This document shows positions 1 to 7,161 of a stretch of 13,694 nt of DNA, piece by piece. The position numbers and the translations under genes are program-made. The DNA lies in the NCBI GenBank assembly GCA_021819725.1, contig JAKAQR010000057.1, positions 1-13,694 of the forward strand, written 5' to 3'. Under the pieces are notes generated by a model that saw nothing but the letters and a program-made list of their open reading frames with translations, was not told where the DNA came from and did not search any database. The stretch's first letter is position 1, and every line of letters starts with the position of its first letter. Source of the stretch: Actinomycetes bacterium (GTDB lineage Bacteria > Actinomycetota > Acidimicrobiia > Acidimicrobiales > Acidimicrobiaceae).

Positions 1-311
1 TCCATGGGCTCGGCGTTGAAATGACCGAAGCTCTCGCGGAGTTGTGGCATGCACGGGTGCGACGCGAATGGGGATTCAGCAGCGAAGACGGACCAACACT
101 AACCGGTCTCTTCAAACAGGCCTACCGCGGTGGGCGCTACTCCTGGGGCTACCCGGCGTGCCCCAATCTCGAAGACAACGAGAAGTTAGTGCAGCTCTTA
201 GAAGCCTCACGGATCGGGGTGACGGTGTCCGAGAACTTCCAACTCGATCCCGAACAGACAACCACCGCCATCATCGCACATCACCCCATGGCGAAATACT
301 TCATCGCATAA
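1..311 (+). CDS. metH: Methionine synthase MetH, C-terminal activation domain (5' truncated by window)
   Basis: The reading frame is open from the left edge (first full codon at 3) to a TAA at 309-311 and gives 102 residues. The stretch reads HGLGVEMTEALAELWHARVR and continues with GLFKQAYRGGRYSWGYPACP, then ERIGV-like and HHP.AKYF patterns. This is the C-terminal end of cobalamin-dependent methionine synthase, in the reductive-activation domain that binds S-adenosylmethionine; the R-x3-GYPACP element at 135-161 is the family AdoMet-binding motif. The full enzyme transfers a methyl group from methyltetrahydrofolate via cobalamin to homocysteine. The ATG at 21 is an internal methionine, not a start, because the preceding residues are also conserved. 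The gene converges with the M24 peptidase gene, with 114 nt between stops. Catalytic and cobalamin domains lie outside the window. Confidence 0.93.
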   Translation, partial: HGLGVEMTEALAELWHARVRREWGFSSEDGPTLTGLFKQAYRGGRYSWGYPACPNLEDNEKLVQLLEASRIGVTVSENFQLDPEQTTTAIIAHHPMAKYFIA

Positions 312-381
312 GGGATCACACGACAGGACAACAGCATCAATTCTTGCATCAGGTCGCCCCTTGCTCACATCAACCCGAGTA

Positions 382-403
382 CTGGGCCTCACGGCGGCCC
401 CAG
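382..403. terminator. Possible bidirectional terminator hairpin between convergent genes
   Basis: CTGGGCC (382-388) can pair with GGCCCCAG (396-403) around a 7-nt loop, with one bulged C. It lies in the 114-nt gap between the convergent metH and M24 peptidase stops, where a shared terminator would be expected. There is no run of T after the stem on either strand, so it does not match a classic intrinsic terminator and the call is weak. Confidence 0.3.
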
Positions 404-425
404 AAAGACAACGGAGCAGAGTTGT

Positions 426-1550
426 CTAAAGCACGGCCAATTCCCGAGGCGACTCGTTCAATGCGCGAACACCCTTTTCCTCCAAGATGACGATGTCCTC
501 GATCCGAGCACCATAACGACCTGGAAGATAGATGCCTGGTTCAATTGAGAAAGCGGTGCCCGCTTCCAGGGGCAACACGTTTTCGCTCGACAGGTAGGGA
601 TCCTCATGTTCATCGAGTCCAATTCCATGCCCAAGCCGATGAACAAAATACTCTCCATAACCGCCCTCTGCAATCACATTGCGAGCCACGAGATCGGCTT
701 CCCTGCCGGACATGCCCACCCGGATGCTCTCACGGGCCACTGTTTGCGCATGGTACAGCACTTCGTAGAGTTCCCCAAAACCTTCGGGAACTTCACCAAC
801 TGCAAATGTCCGTGTGGTATCGGAACAATAACCAGGCTCGCCATCAATCGAGTATGTCCCGCCAAAGTCGAGGACTAACGCATCTCCTGGCATGATAACC
901 CGAGTGGTAGGATCATGGTGTGGCGAAGCAGAATTTGGCCCACTTCCGACAATGGTAAAGTTGACGCTGGTGTGACCCTCTTCTAGCAGAGCCTCACCGA
1001 TGTCCTTCGCCACCTCGCTCTCTCGGCGATTCGCTACCTTGATCTCGCCCCGAATCAGCCGCTCCGTCACCCGGTCCGCTGCATGAGCCGCAAGCTCGAG
1101 CAACTCGATCTCGATTGCATCTTTCTGTCGCCGAAGCGGATTTAGCAATGCGGTCGCTGATCGCAGGCTAGCCCTTGGAGCTCGCTCCATCAGTGGCAGC
1201 AGCCATCCAGAGATAAAACGATCATCCACTGCGACAACCTTCGCATCACGAATCATGGATCCGAGGAGCGCAAAGGGATCCTCGCCATCTACCCATGGCA
1301 CGAGTTCCAGTCCAGGCAATGCCCGAACTCTCGGCGCTTCCAACTTTGGAATCACCAAACGAGTCGACCCGCTGGCATCCATGTAGAGACAGGTAATTCG
1401 CTCGAGTGGCATCGCTTGATAGCCGATGAGCCAGGGTAACTCCCTACCCAATGTGATCAGCAATGCATCGACTTCGTTCGCCGCCAGTAGCTGTCGGGTC
1501 CGCTCCTGGCGTCCTTGATACGCAGCCTCAAACTGAGAAGGTTCAATCAT
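426..1550 (-). CDS. M24 family metallopeptidase (Xaa-Pro aminopeptidase/dipeptidase type)
   Basis: The 374-residue product has an N-terminal creatinase-like domain (about 1-130) and a C-terminal pita-bread M24 domain (about 140-370). All five expected dinuclear metal ligands are visible: D228 (VLDFGG), D244 (CSDTTRTF), H308 (RLGHGIGLDEHE), E337 (SIEPGIY) and E351 (ARIEDIV); H315 is the usual second active-site histidine. Members hydrolyse peptides or dipeptides with proline in the second position, in the cytoplasm. The two aspartates are 16 residues apart, against 11 in E. coli aminopeptidase P, because of a short insert (SIDGEPG). The ATG at 1550 overlaps the lipB-lipA stop as ATGA and has GAGG at 1558-1561, so it is the last gene of the overlapped lpdA run. 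Whether it is an aminopeptidase or a dipeptidase cannot be told from sequence. No functional link to lipoylation is evident. Confidence 0.9.
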   Translation of the reverse strand: MIEPSQFEAAYQGRQERTRQLLAANEVDALLITLGRELPWLIGYQAMPLERITCLYMDASGSTRLVIPKLEAPRVRALPGLELVPWVDGEDPFALLGSMIRDAKVVAVDDRFISGWLLPLMERAPRASLRSATALLNPLRRQKDAIEIELLELAAHAADRVTERLIRGEIKVANRRESEVAKDIGEALLEEGHTSVNFTIVGSGPNSASPHHDPTTRVIMPGDALVLDFGGTYSIDGEPGYCSDTTRTFAVGEVPEGFGELYEVLYHAQTVARESIRVGMSGREADLVARNVIAEGGYGEYFVHRLGHGIGLDEHEDPYLSSENVLPLEAGTAFSIEPGIYLPGRYGARIEDIVILEEKGVRALNESPRELAVL

Positions 1551-3181
1551 GCCATCGCCTCAACGGCAGCATCGGACCCTTGACGTGCGTGATAGGAGGA
1601 CCTCGCTAGCGGCGACGCCTCCACATAACGGAAGCCCAGACTCTTCGCATACTCACGCAACTCGACAAACTCCTCAGGGTGGTAGTAGCGAGAGACCGGC
1701 AAGTGATCTCGCGTCGGCCGAAGATACTGTCCTACCGTTAAAATATCTACACCTACCGACCGTATATCACGCATCACTGACTTGAGTTCGGGAATCGACT
1801 CGCCCATTCCGACGATGAGACCCGATTTTGTCGTCAAGCCGAACTCCTTCGCCCGTGCCAGTACCGTCAAAGAACGTACATAGTTCGCAGAGGGACGGAC
1901 GGCACGGTGCAATCGCAATGCTGTCTCTAGATTGTGATTCAATACATCAGGTCGAGCCTCCAGGACCGTCTCAAGCGATGCATGGTCACCCTTAAAGTCA
2001 GGGATGAGGACCTCAACCGAACAGGCAGGATTGAGCTCGCGAATCGCATGAATCGTCTCTGCAAAGGCACCAGAGCCCCCATCTTGAAGATCATCACGGG
2101 CCACCGCAGTAACAACCGCAAAGGAGAGCTTCAAGGCTGCGACCGCTTGCGCAACCCGATTGGGCTCTGTCGCATCGAGTGGCAGCGGCTTTGAGGTATC
2201 AACGAGACAGAAGCCACAGGCGCGCGTGCAACGTTCACCGTTGATCATGAACGTCGCAGTACCATCCTTCCAACACTCATAGATGTTTGGACAACCCGCC
2301 TCTTCACACACCGTTACAAGATTCAAATCCCGCACAAGATGCTGCAACGACCGATACTCCGTACCAAGGTTCACCTCGCTGCGCACCCATTCAGGCTTTC
2401 GTGAGACATATGGGACAGCGGACTCAAAGGAGAAGCCCGCCTTCGCCAAACGCTTGTTCAGCCGAGAGGTGAGCGCGCTCTGTGTTCGTGCTCCTTCTTG
2501 TGCAACGGCTACCTGAGAGGCGTCATCCACACCCTGATAGTCAAGCTGATCGAACGCGAAGCAGGAAGCAAACTCCTTCGCGTAGGCACGAGCTACCTCA
2601 CGCAAAGATGCATGGACACCTTCGGCCTCCATTGAGGTGACTGCCTTATCAGAGATACCGCATGGAACAATATGTTCGAACATAGACAGATCAGTATGTA
2701 CGTTCAAGGCAAAACCATGCATTGACCGTCCACGGCTTAACTTCACCCCAATGGCAGCGATCTTGCGAGGAGCGTCAACCGGACCAACCCACACCCCCGG
2801 GAACTCCTTAAGTGTAAAGGCCTCGATCCCGTAAGAGGCAAGCAGTGCGATGATCGATGCCTCGAGTGTGTGGACATACTGCGGGGTCGAATCTGGACCG
2901 AACGGGACGTCGATGATGGGGTAACCTACCAGCTGCCCCGGACCGTGATACGTGATGTCACCACCGCGGTCTGTCCAACAAGAAGTTGCGTTCACCGTAG
3001 CAGGATCAACCAAAAGATGGGCAGGATCTGTCCGAACACCCATCGTATACACGTGGGGATGTTCGAGCAGCAAGAGATGCGAACTCGTCCCCTCGCGGAG
3101 TCTCTGTTGAAATACCAACGCGTCCTCGTAACCAACGCGTCCTAACCAACGAGCCCCTAACTCTGGTCGGCTCTCTACCAT
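1547..3181 (-). CDS. lipB-lipA: Fused lipoyl(octanoyl) transferase LipB - lipoyl synthase LipA
   Basis: One continuous frame encodes both enzymes of de novo protein lipoylation. With the ATG at 3181 (544 residues), the LipB half (about 1-210) has RGGDITYHGPGQ (72-83), catalytic lysine K140 in RKIAAIG and catalytic cysteine C174 in VPCGIS; the Lys-Cys spacing of 34 equals that of E. coli LipB (K135/C169). The LipA half (about 258-544) has the auxiliary-cluster CX4CX5C at C292/C297/C303, the radical-SAM CX3CX2C at C318/C322/C325 and the C-terminal RSSY at 527-530. A linker of roughly 45 residues joins them. LipB would transfer octanoate from acyl carrier protein to the E2 lysine; LipA inserts sulfur at C6 and C8. 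I chose 3181 because it forms TGATG with the E2 stop and has AGGAG at 3187-3191, 5 nt away; an in-frame ATG at 3205 would add eight residues but has a poor ribosome site. The downstream peptidase overlaps its stop by 4 nt. Confidence 0.95.
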   Translation of the reverse strand: MVESRPELGARWLGRVGYEDALVFQQRLREGTSSHLLLLEHPHVYTMGVRTDPAHLLVDPATVNATSCWTDRGGDITYHGPGQLVGYPIIDVPFGPDSTPQYVHTLEASIIALLASYGIEAFTLKEFPGVWVGPVDAPRKIAAIGVKLSRGRSMHGFALNVHTDLSMFEHIVPCGISDKAVTSMEAEGVHASLREVARAYAKEFASCFAFDQLDYQGVDDASQVAVAQEGARTQSALTSRLNKRLAKAGFSFESAVPYVSRKPEWVRSEVNLGTEYRSLQHLVRDLNLVTVCEEAGCPNIYECWKDGTATFMINGERCTRACGFCLVDTSKPLPLDATEPNRVAQAVAALKLSFAVVTAVARDDLQDGGSGAFAETIHAIRELNPACSVEVLIPDFKGDHASLETVLEARPDVLNHNLETALRLHRAVRPSANYVRSLTVLARAKEFGLTTKSGLIVGMGESIPELKSVMRDIRSVGVDILTVGQYLRPTRDHLPVSRYYHPEEFVELREYAKSLGFRYVEASPLARSSYHARQGSDAAVEAMA

Positions 3182-4638
3182 CAAAGCTCCTGCTCCCAAT
3201 TCCATGTCTCGATCACCTGCTTGAGTTTGGCGAGGAACGCTGCTGCGTAAGCCCCATCGACCGCTCGATGATCAAAGTTCAGTGTTAACATCCCAACCGA
3301 ATGGATTCCAATCGACTCATTACCTTCACCATCGACGATCACGACCGGCTTGCGAGCAATACCGTCAGTCGCCAGAATAACCACCTGAGGTTGGTTGATA
3401 ATTGCGCCTGTCATGAAGGTACCAAACGGACCCGGATTGGTTATCGTAAAGGTGCCGCCAGCGATATCGTCGGCAGCTAGGCGTCGGGTACGGGCACGGG
3501 AAGCGAGATCATGGATCTCTCGAGCGATTCCGGTCAACCGCTTCCCATCAGCGCCATGGATTACCGGGGCAATTAAACCCTCCAAATTAAGATCGACTGC
3601 AATAGACAAGTTAATATCTCGATGGACCACTAGCGAATCGCCCAACACGGATGCATTGACATTGGGGTAGGCCCTTACCGACTCAACTACTGCTCGAGCG
3701 ATAAATGGAAGGTACGTCAGGCTAAAGCCCTCCTCGGCCTTAAAGTCAGAACCAGCAGCTCGACGAACACGCTCGACCCGTTCAAAGTCAACCTCGATCG
3801 ACATTAGCGTATGCGCTGAAACCGCCTTCGAATGAATCATGTGTTCAGCGGTCCGACGACGAATATTGGTAAACGGAACGACATAATCCCGTGAACCCGG
3901 CTCAATATCCGGACCAGAGTAGGCTACGGGCGCCTCTTCCCTACGAACAGGAGTCGACGAAGATCGCTGTGGAGCTGGGGCAGGGGCCGGCTGTGGAGCT
4001 GAGGCTGGCTGTGGGGCCGGGGCCTGTGCTCCTGCACGCGACTGTTCTGCCAAGCGATCAAGAATCGATAACACATCAGATCGAGTAATGCGCCCACCAA
4101 CGCCTGTCCCTTGAATTGACGCTGGGTCAAGGTTATTTTCTTCGATGAGATGGCGTACAACCGGCGACAGAACCAAATCACCGTACTCCTTACTCGGCTG
4201 TGGGGCCGGGGCCGGCTGTGGAGCTGGGGCCGGCTGTGGAGCCGGGGCAGGCTGTGGGGCCGGGGCTGGTTGTGGAGCTGGGGTCGGGGCAGGCTGTGGA
4301 GCTGGGGCCGGGGCCGGCTGTGGAGTTGGGGCCGGCTGTGGGGCCGGGGCTGGTTGTGGAGCTGGGGCCGGGGCCGGCTGTGGAGCTGGGGCTGGGGCCG
4401 AACCTGCATCTCCCACCCTCGCAACCACAGTACCTACAGCAACGGTTTCCCCTTCTGGTACTACAAGCTCACTCACCACTCCTGATGCGGTGGCCGGAAC
4501 CTCAGAATCCACCTTGTCTGTAGAAACCTCAAAGAGGGGTTGGTCGATCTCAACTGTATCGCCAACCTGCACCAACCACTTCGTGATAGTACCCTCGGTA
4601 ACGGTCTCTCCCAACTGTGGCATAATTACATCAGCCAA
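3181..4638 (-). CDS. Dihydrolipoamide acyltransferase (E2) of a 2-oxo acid dehydrogenase complex
   Basis: The product is 485 residues with a single lipoyl domain (about 1-77; lipoyl-lysine K42 in STDKVDSE), an Ala-Pro-Gln linker (81-148), a peripheral subunit-binding domain (about 155-192), a second short Ala-Pro linker (206-224) and the catalytic acyltransferase domain (about 250-485) with active-site HRAVDG at 457-462. It transfers the acyl group from E1 to CoA and forms the complex core. The nearby aceE and the adjacent lpdA point to pyruvate dehydrogenase E2 (mycobacterial DlaT type); related actinobacterial proteins are often annotated SucB, so the acyl specificity stays open. I take the TTG at 4638 as start: it gives the canonical MADVIMPQLGE beginning and has GGAAGGAG at 4647-4654, 8 nt upstream. 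The upstream ATG at 4734 would add 32 residues unlike the family that merely overlap lpdA. It overlaps lpdA by 8 nt and its TGA shares one base with the lipB-lipA ATG. Confidence 0.94.
   Translation of the reverse strand: MADVIMPQLGETVTEGTITKWLVQVGDTVEIDQPLFEVSTDKVDSEVPATASGVVSELVVPEGETVAVGTVVARVGDAGSAPAPAPQPAPAPAPQPAPAPQPAPTPQPAPAPAPQPAPTPAPQPAPAPQPAPAPQPAPAPQPAPAPQPSKEYGDLVLSPVVRHLIEENNLDPASIQGTGVGGRITRSDVLSILDRLAEQSRAGAQAPAPQPASAPQPAPAPAPQRSSSTPVRREEAPVAYSGPDIEPGSRDYVVPFTNIRRRTAEHMIHSKAVSAHTLMSIEVDFERVERVRRAAGSDFKAEEGFSLTYLPFIARAVVESVRAYPNVNASVLGDSLVVHRDINLSIAVDLNLEGLIAPVIHGADGKRLTGIAREIHDLASRARTRRLAADDIAGGTFTITNPGPFGTFMTGAIINQPQVVILATDGIARKPVVIVDGEGNESIGIHSVGMLTLNFDHRAVDGAYAAAFLAKLKQVIETWNWEQEL
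4195..4398 (-). repeat. Tandem Ala-Pro-Gln-Pro coding repeat in the E2 inter-domain linker
   Basis: Ten tandem units, each ending PQP, fill 68 codons: six of 18 nt (APAPQP or APTPQP) and four of 24 nt (APAPAPQP or APTPAPQP). Units differ mostly by third-base changes and occasional Ala-to-Thr changes, as expected from slippage or unequal exchange under selection to stay in frame. A related degenerate block sits at 3967-4023, after the subunit-binding domain. Ala/Pro-rich linkers are normal in E2 proteins and give the lipoyl domain its swinging reach. The antisense of this region is G-rich and open in several frames, which produces spurious ORFs. Confidence 0.9.
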
Positions 4639-6016
4639 CGTGCAAACTCCTTCCAGTAAGTGCAAAAACTGTCTCTCCGAACGCCTCCGAAAGGGTCGGA
4701 TGTGGTTGAATAAAATACGCCAGCTCTTCGGCACTTGCTTCCCAGTTCACCGCTAGGTAGCCCGGTGAAAGCAGTTCTGTTGCCCAAGGGCCAACAATGT
4801 GGACACCTAAAATTTGATGGGTCGCTCGATCTGCAACCACTTTTACGAAGCCGTCCACCTCGCCGATGATGCGCGCACGCGAGTTTCCACCAAGTGGATC
4901 CTTCTTCACGATCGGGTCGTATCCCCGATCTTTAGCCTGCTCCTCCGTTAGTCCGGCAAAGGCGATCTCGGGATGGGTATAAATACACCAGGGAACTCTG
5001 GAATAATCAACCGGAGCAGACCTCTCGCCAAGTATTGTCTTGATTACCGCAACCCCTTCGGCAAAACCCACGTGTGCAAGCTGAGCGGTGTCAATCAAAT
5101 CGCCAATGGCATAGACGCCTGGTTCCGACGTTTCATAGTTTTCGTCAACCTCGACAAAGCCTCTCTCGGACACCGAAACCGCGGATCTACCCTGAAATAT
5201 GCCCTCAGAATTGGGGCGCCTACCGACCGCAACAACAATTTGGTTGACCACCAACGAGCTGCCATCTGCTAACGTCAGGGTGGTTTCTTTACCATCGGGA
5301 CTGTGTCCGGTGACTCCAACACCAGTGCGAATCGCGATTCCACGCTTCTTGAACGAGCGTATCATCACGTCGACAAGATCCTGATCGACACCTGGCAACA
5401 ACCGTGGCAGTGCCTCAACGATCGTAACCTTGCTGCCTAGGTCAGCCATTAACGAGGCGAACTCACAACCAATAACCCCACCGCCGACGATGGCTACTGA
5501 CTTAGGAAGCTCCTCCAACAACAAGACTTCGTCGGAGGTCAGAACGTAACGGCCATCGACCTCAAAACCGGGGATGACACGTGGACGCGACCCTGTTGAG
5601 ATGATGACCTTGTCGCCAACGAGCTTCTCCCCTGTCGATACCGAGATACGCCCATCACCTTCATAGGCACCGTCACCCGCATACGTCACGATCCCACGGC
5701 TCCTCATGAGGCCAGCCAACCCACCCGTCAACTTGTCCACTACCGCTTGCTTGCGTTTTTGCGAGATGGCAAAATCCACAACCGGGTCGCTGACAGCAAT
5801 CCCGAACTCAGCCGATCCACGAATAGAGCGGTAGACCGCGGCCGTCTCCAGATACTCCTTGGCGGGCACGCAACCACGCTGCAGGCACGTACCACCAACT
5901 CGATCGCGCTCTACGATACCGATCTTGAGGCCCGCCGACGCACCGTAAAGCGCTGCCGCATAACCAGCTGGCCCTGCACCCAGAATCACCACATCAAAAG
6001 CTTGCTCTTCGCTCAA
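4631..6016 (-). CDS. lpdA: Dihydrolipoamide dehydrogenase (E3)
   Basis: This 461-residue flavoprotein reoxidises the dihydrolipoyl group of E2 and passes electrons to NAD+. Visible motifs are the FAD-binding GAGPAG (13-18), the redox disulfide GGTCLQRGCVPAK (C43 and C48), the NAD-binding VGGGVIGCE, the second FAD motif around YAIGD, and the C-terminal HPTLSE pair H439/E444 that acts as catalytic base. Length is typical for the family. The start is a TTG at 6016 with AAGGAAGG a few bases upstream (6022-6029). The last codons of lpdA contain the ribosome site and TTG start of the E2 gene (8-nt overlap), so the two are probably translationally coupled. The AKR gene upstream ends 87 nt away, and an inverted repeat lies in that gap, so lpdA may have its own promoter; I see no convincing -35/-10 pair. 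Confidence 0.96.
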   Translation of the reverse strand: MSEEQAFDVVILGAGPAGYAAALYGASAGLKIGIVERDRVGGTCLQRGCVPAKEYLETAAVYRSIRGSAEFGIAVSDPVVDFAISQKRKQAVVDKLTGGLAGLMRSRGIVTYAGDGAYEGDGRISVSTGEKLVGDKVIISTGSRPRVIPGFEVDGRYVLTSDEVLLLEELPKSVAIVGGGVIGCEFASLMADLGSKVTIVEALPRLLPGVDQDLVDVMIRSFKKRGIAIRTGVGVTGHSPDGKETTLTLADGSSLVVNQIVVAVGRRPNSEGIFQGRSAVSVSERGFVEVDENYETSEPGVYAIGDLIDTAQLAHVGFAEGVAVIKTILGERSAPVDYSRVPWCIYTHPEIAFAGLTEEQAKDRGYDPIVKKDPLGGNSRARIIGEVDGFVKVVADRATHQILGVHIVGPWATELLSPGYLAVNWEASAEELAYFIQPHPTLSEAFGETVFALTGRSLHVG

Positions 6017-6042
6017 CGCCGTTCCTTCCTTGCACCGTCCCC

Positions 6043-6058
6043 CTACTAGTTTTAGTAG
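6043..6058. repeat. Perfect inverted repeat upstream of lpdA
   Basis: CTACTA (6043-6048) and TAGTAG (6053-6058) are perfect arms around a 4-nt GTTT loop, 26-41 nt upstream of the lpdA TTG start, in the only sizeable gap before the lpdA run. It could be an operator or a 5'-leader hairpin. There is no T-run for a terminator. A 6-bp inverted repeat can arise by chance, so confidence in any function is low. Confidence 0.3.
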
Positions 6059-6103
6059 AAATTACGCCTGGTTAATAAATTGGAGGACCACTGGATGGAT
6101 TCC

Positions 6104-7018
6104 TCATGGCCACATTCGCTGGGCAACCTCAGCCAGGTCAAGGTAGTCATCCTCTGAAAGAATCAAGTCAGCGGCTTGAGCATTCGACCTCAGCTGTTCA
6201 ACCGAGGACGCACCAGGAATCGCTACCACAGATTCGTGAGACAACACCCAGGCTAACGCAACCTGAGCAATTGTCGCGTCATAACTTCGCGCCACACGTT
6301 CCATCACTTGGCGTACCGGCCTGAACGCTAACAACGTACGGTCACCAAACTCCCGTTTCAGCCGCCGGAGGTTTGTCGGCTTATTGTCAATATCGTAACG
6401 TCCAGATAATAGTCCCTGCTCAAGTGGTGAGTACGCGATAACCAGTCGATCATTTGCTGTCGCCCAAGGGATCATCTCGCGCACTGGTCTCCGCGTGAAA
6501 AGTGACAGATGGACTTGATTCGTCCACAGCGGAAAGCTTACCGAATCCTGTGTGCGCCGCCATGCTCCCAGTGAGTAGTTGGACAACCCAAGCATTCGAA
6601 TATCGCCCGCATGGAGCATTGGCTCGAACTCTGCCACTTCTGCCCGTAGCGAAAACAATGGATTAGGAAAATGAAGTTGATAGAGATCGATCTCCTCCAC
6701 CCCCAACCGAGCCGCTGAACGTCGCGCATGCTTCCTTCCTACACCGGGCAGAGGAACGATCGGGGCATACTTCGAGGCGATCAATGCTTGTCGGCGATGG
6801 GAACCAAGCGCCTGGCCGAGGATGGTCTCGGAACGACCGAACCCGTACAGTTCGGCGGTATCAAATAAGTTGATACCCAGACTCAGGGCCTCCTCAACAA
6901 GTTCGTAAGCGACCCGCTCCGAGTACTCACGACCATAACCCCACTCAGGCGAACCGAATTGCCATGTTCCCAGCCCGACCACGCTGAACCGAATCCCATT
7001 GAGCTCTCGATATCTCAC
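6104..7018 (-). CDS. Aldo/keto reductase family oxidoreductase
   Basis: The 304-residue product is a TIM-barrel NAD(P)H-dependent carbonyl reductase. The catalytic tetrad is complete: D53 and Y58 in FDTAELYGFGRSE, K83 in IASKYAP and H116 in LYQLHFPN. The N-terminal VVGLGTWQFG, the GLSNYS strand (about 144-149) and the C-terminal PGASSVEQLRSNA cofactor-phosphate region are also typical. The substrate cannot be read from sequence. The start is a GTG at 7018: an in-frame TAG lies four codons upstream and the MRYRELNG beginning matches family N-termini. AAGGGG touches the start codon, too close for normal ribosome binding, so initiation may be unusual or leaderless. It lies 143 nt after the short-chain dehydrogenase on the same strand, so co-transcription is possible but not tight. 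Confidence 0.9.
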   Translation of the reverse strand: MRYRELNGIRFSVVGLGTWQFGSPEWGYGREYSERVAYELVEEALSLGINLFDTAELYGFGRSETILGQALGSHRRQALIASKYAPIVPLPGVGRKHARRSAARLGVEEIDLYQLHFPNPLFSLRAEVAEFEPMLHAGDIRMLGLSNYSLGAWRRTQDSVSFPLWTNQVHLSLFTRRPVREMIPWATANDRLVIAYSPLEQGLLSGRYDIDNKPTNLRRLKREFGDRTLLAFRPVRQVMERVARSYDATIAQVALAWVLSHESVVAIPGASSVEQLRSNAQAADLILSEDDYLDLAEVAQRMWP

Positions 7019-7161
7019 CCCTTCAGCCTAGGAGTCACATCCAAAACACCGATCGGGAGTGCTTCGCACAACAAACTACGACACCGAATTCGTGACCGAA
7101 GGCAGACCGATGCTCGCCATGGTTATCTGCAGCAGCAACGTCCCCAGTTTCCGACAGGCAA

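Noticed and set aside
44..490. 148-codon plus-strand frame near the left edge
   Set aside because: It is out of frame with the convincing MetH C-terminus and continues into the antisense of the peptidase gene.
3924..4424. Minus-strand 166-codon frame with His-Ser-Arg-Pro repeats
   Set aside because: It is an out-of-frame reading of the same E2 repeat block; the in-frame product has clear lipoyl, binding and catalytic domains.
4639..4734. 32-codon extension of the E2 protein to an upstream ATG
   Set aside because: It lies wholly within the end of lpdA and does not match E2 N-termini; the TTG at 4638 has a strong ribosome site and gives the canonical MADVIMPQLGE start.
4145..4756. Long plus-strand frames rich in Gly-Ala-Cys or Gly-Arg-Leu-Trp across the E2 linker region
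   Set aside because: They are antisense shadows of the APQP repeat; a periodic G-rich strand without stops stays open in several frames, and there is no ribosome site or family resemblance.
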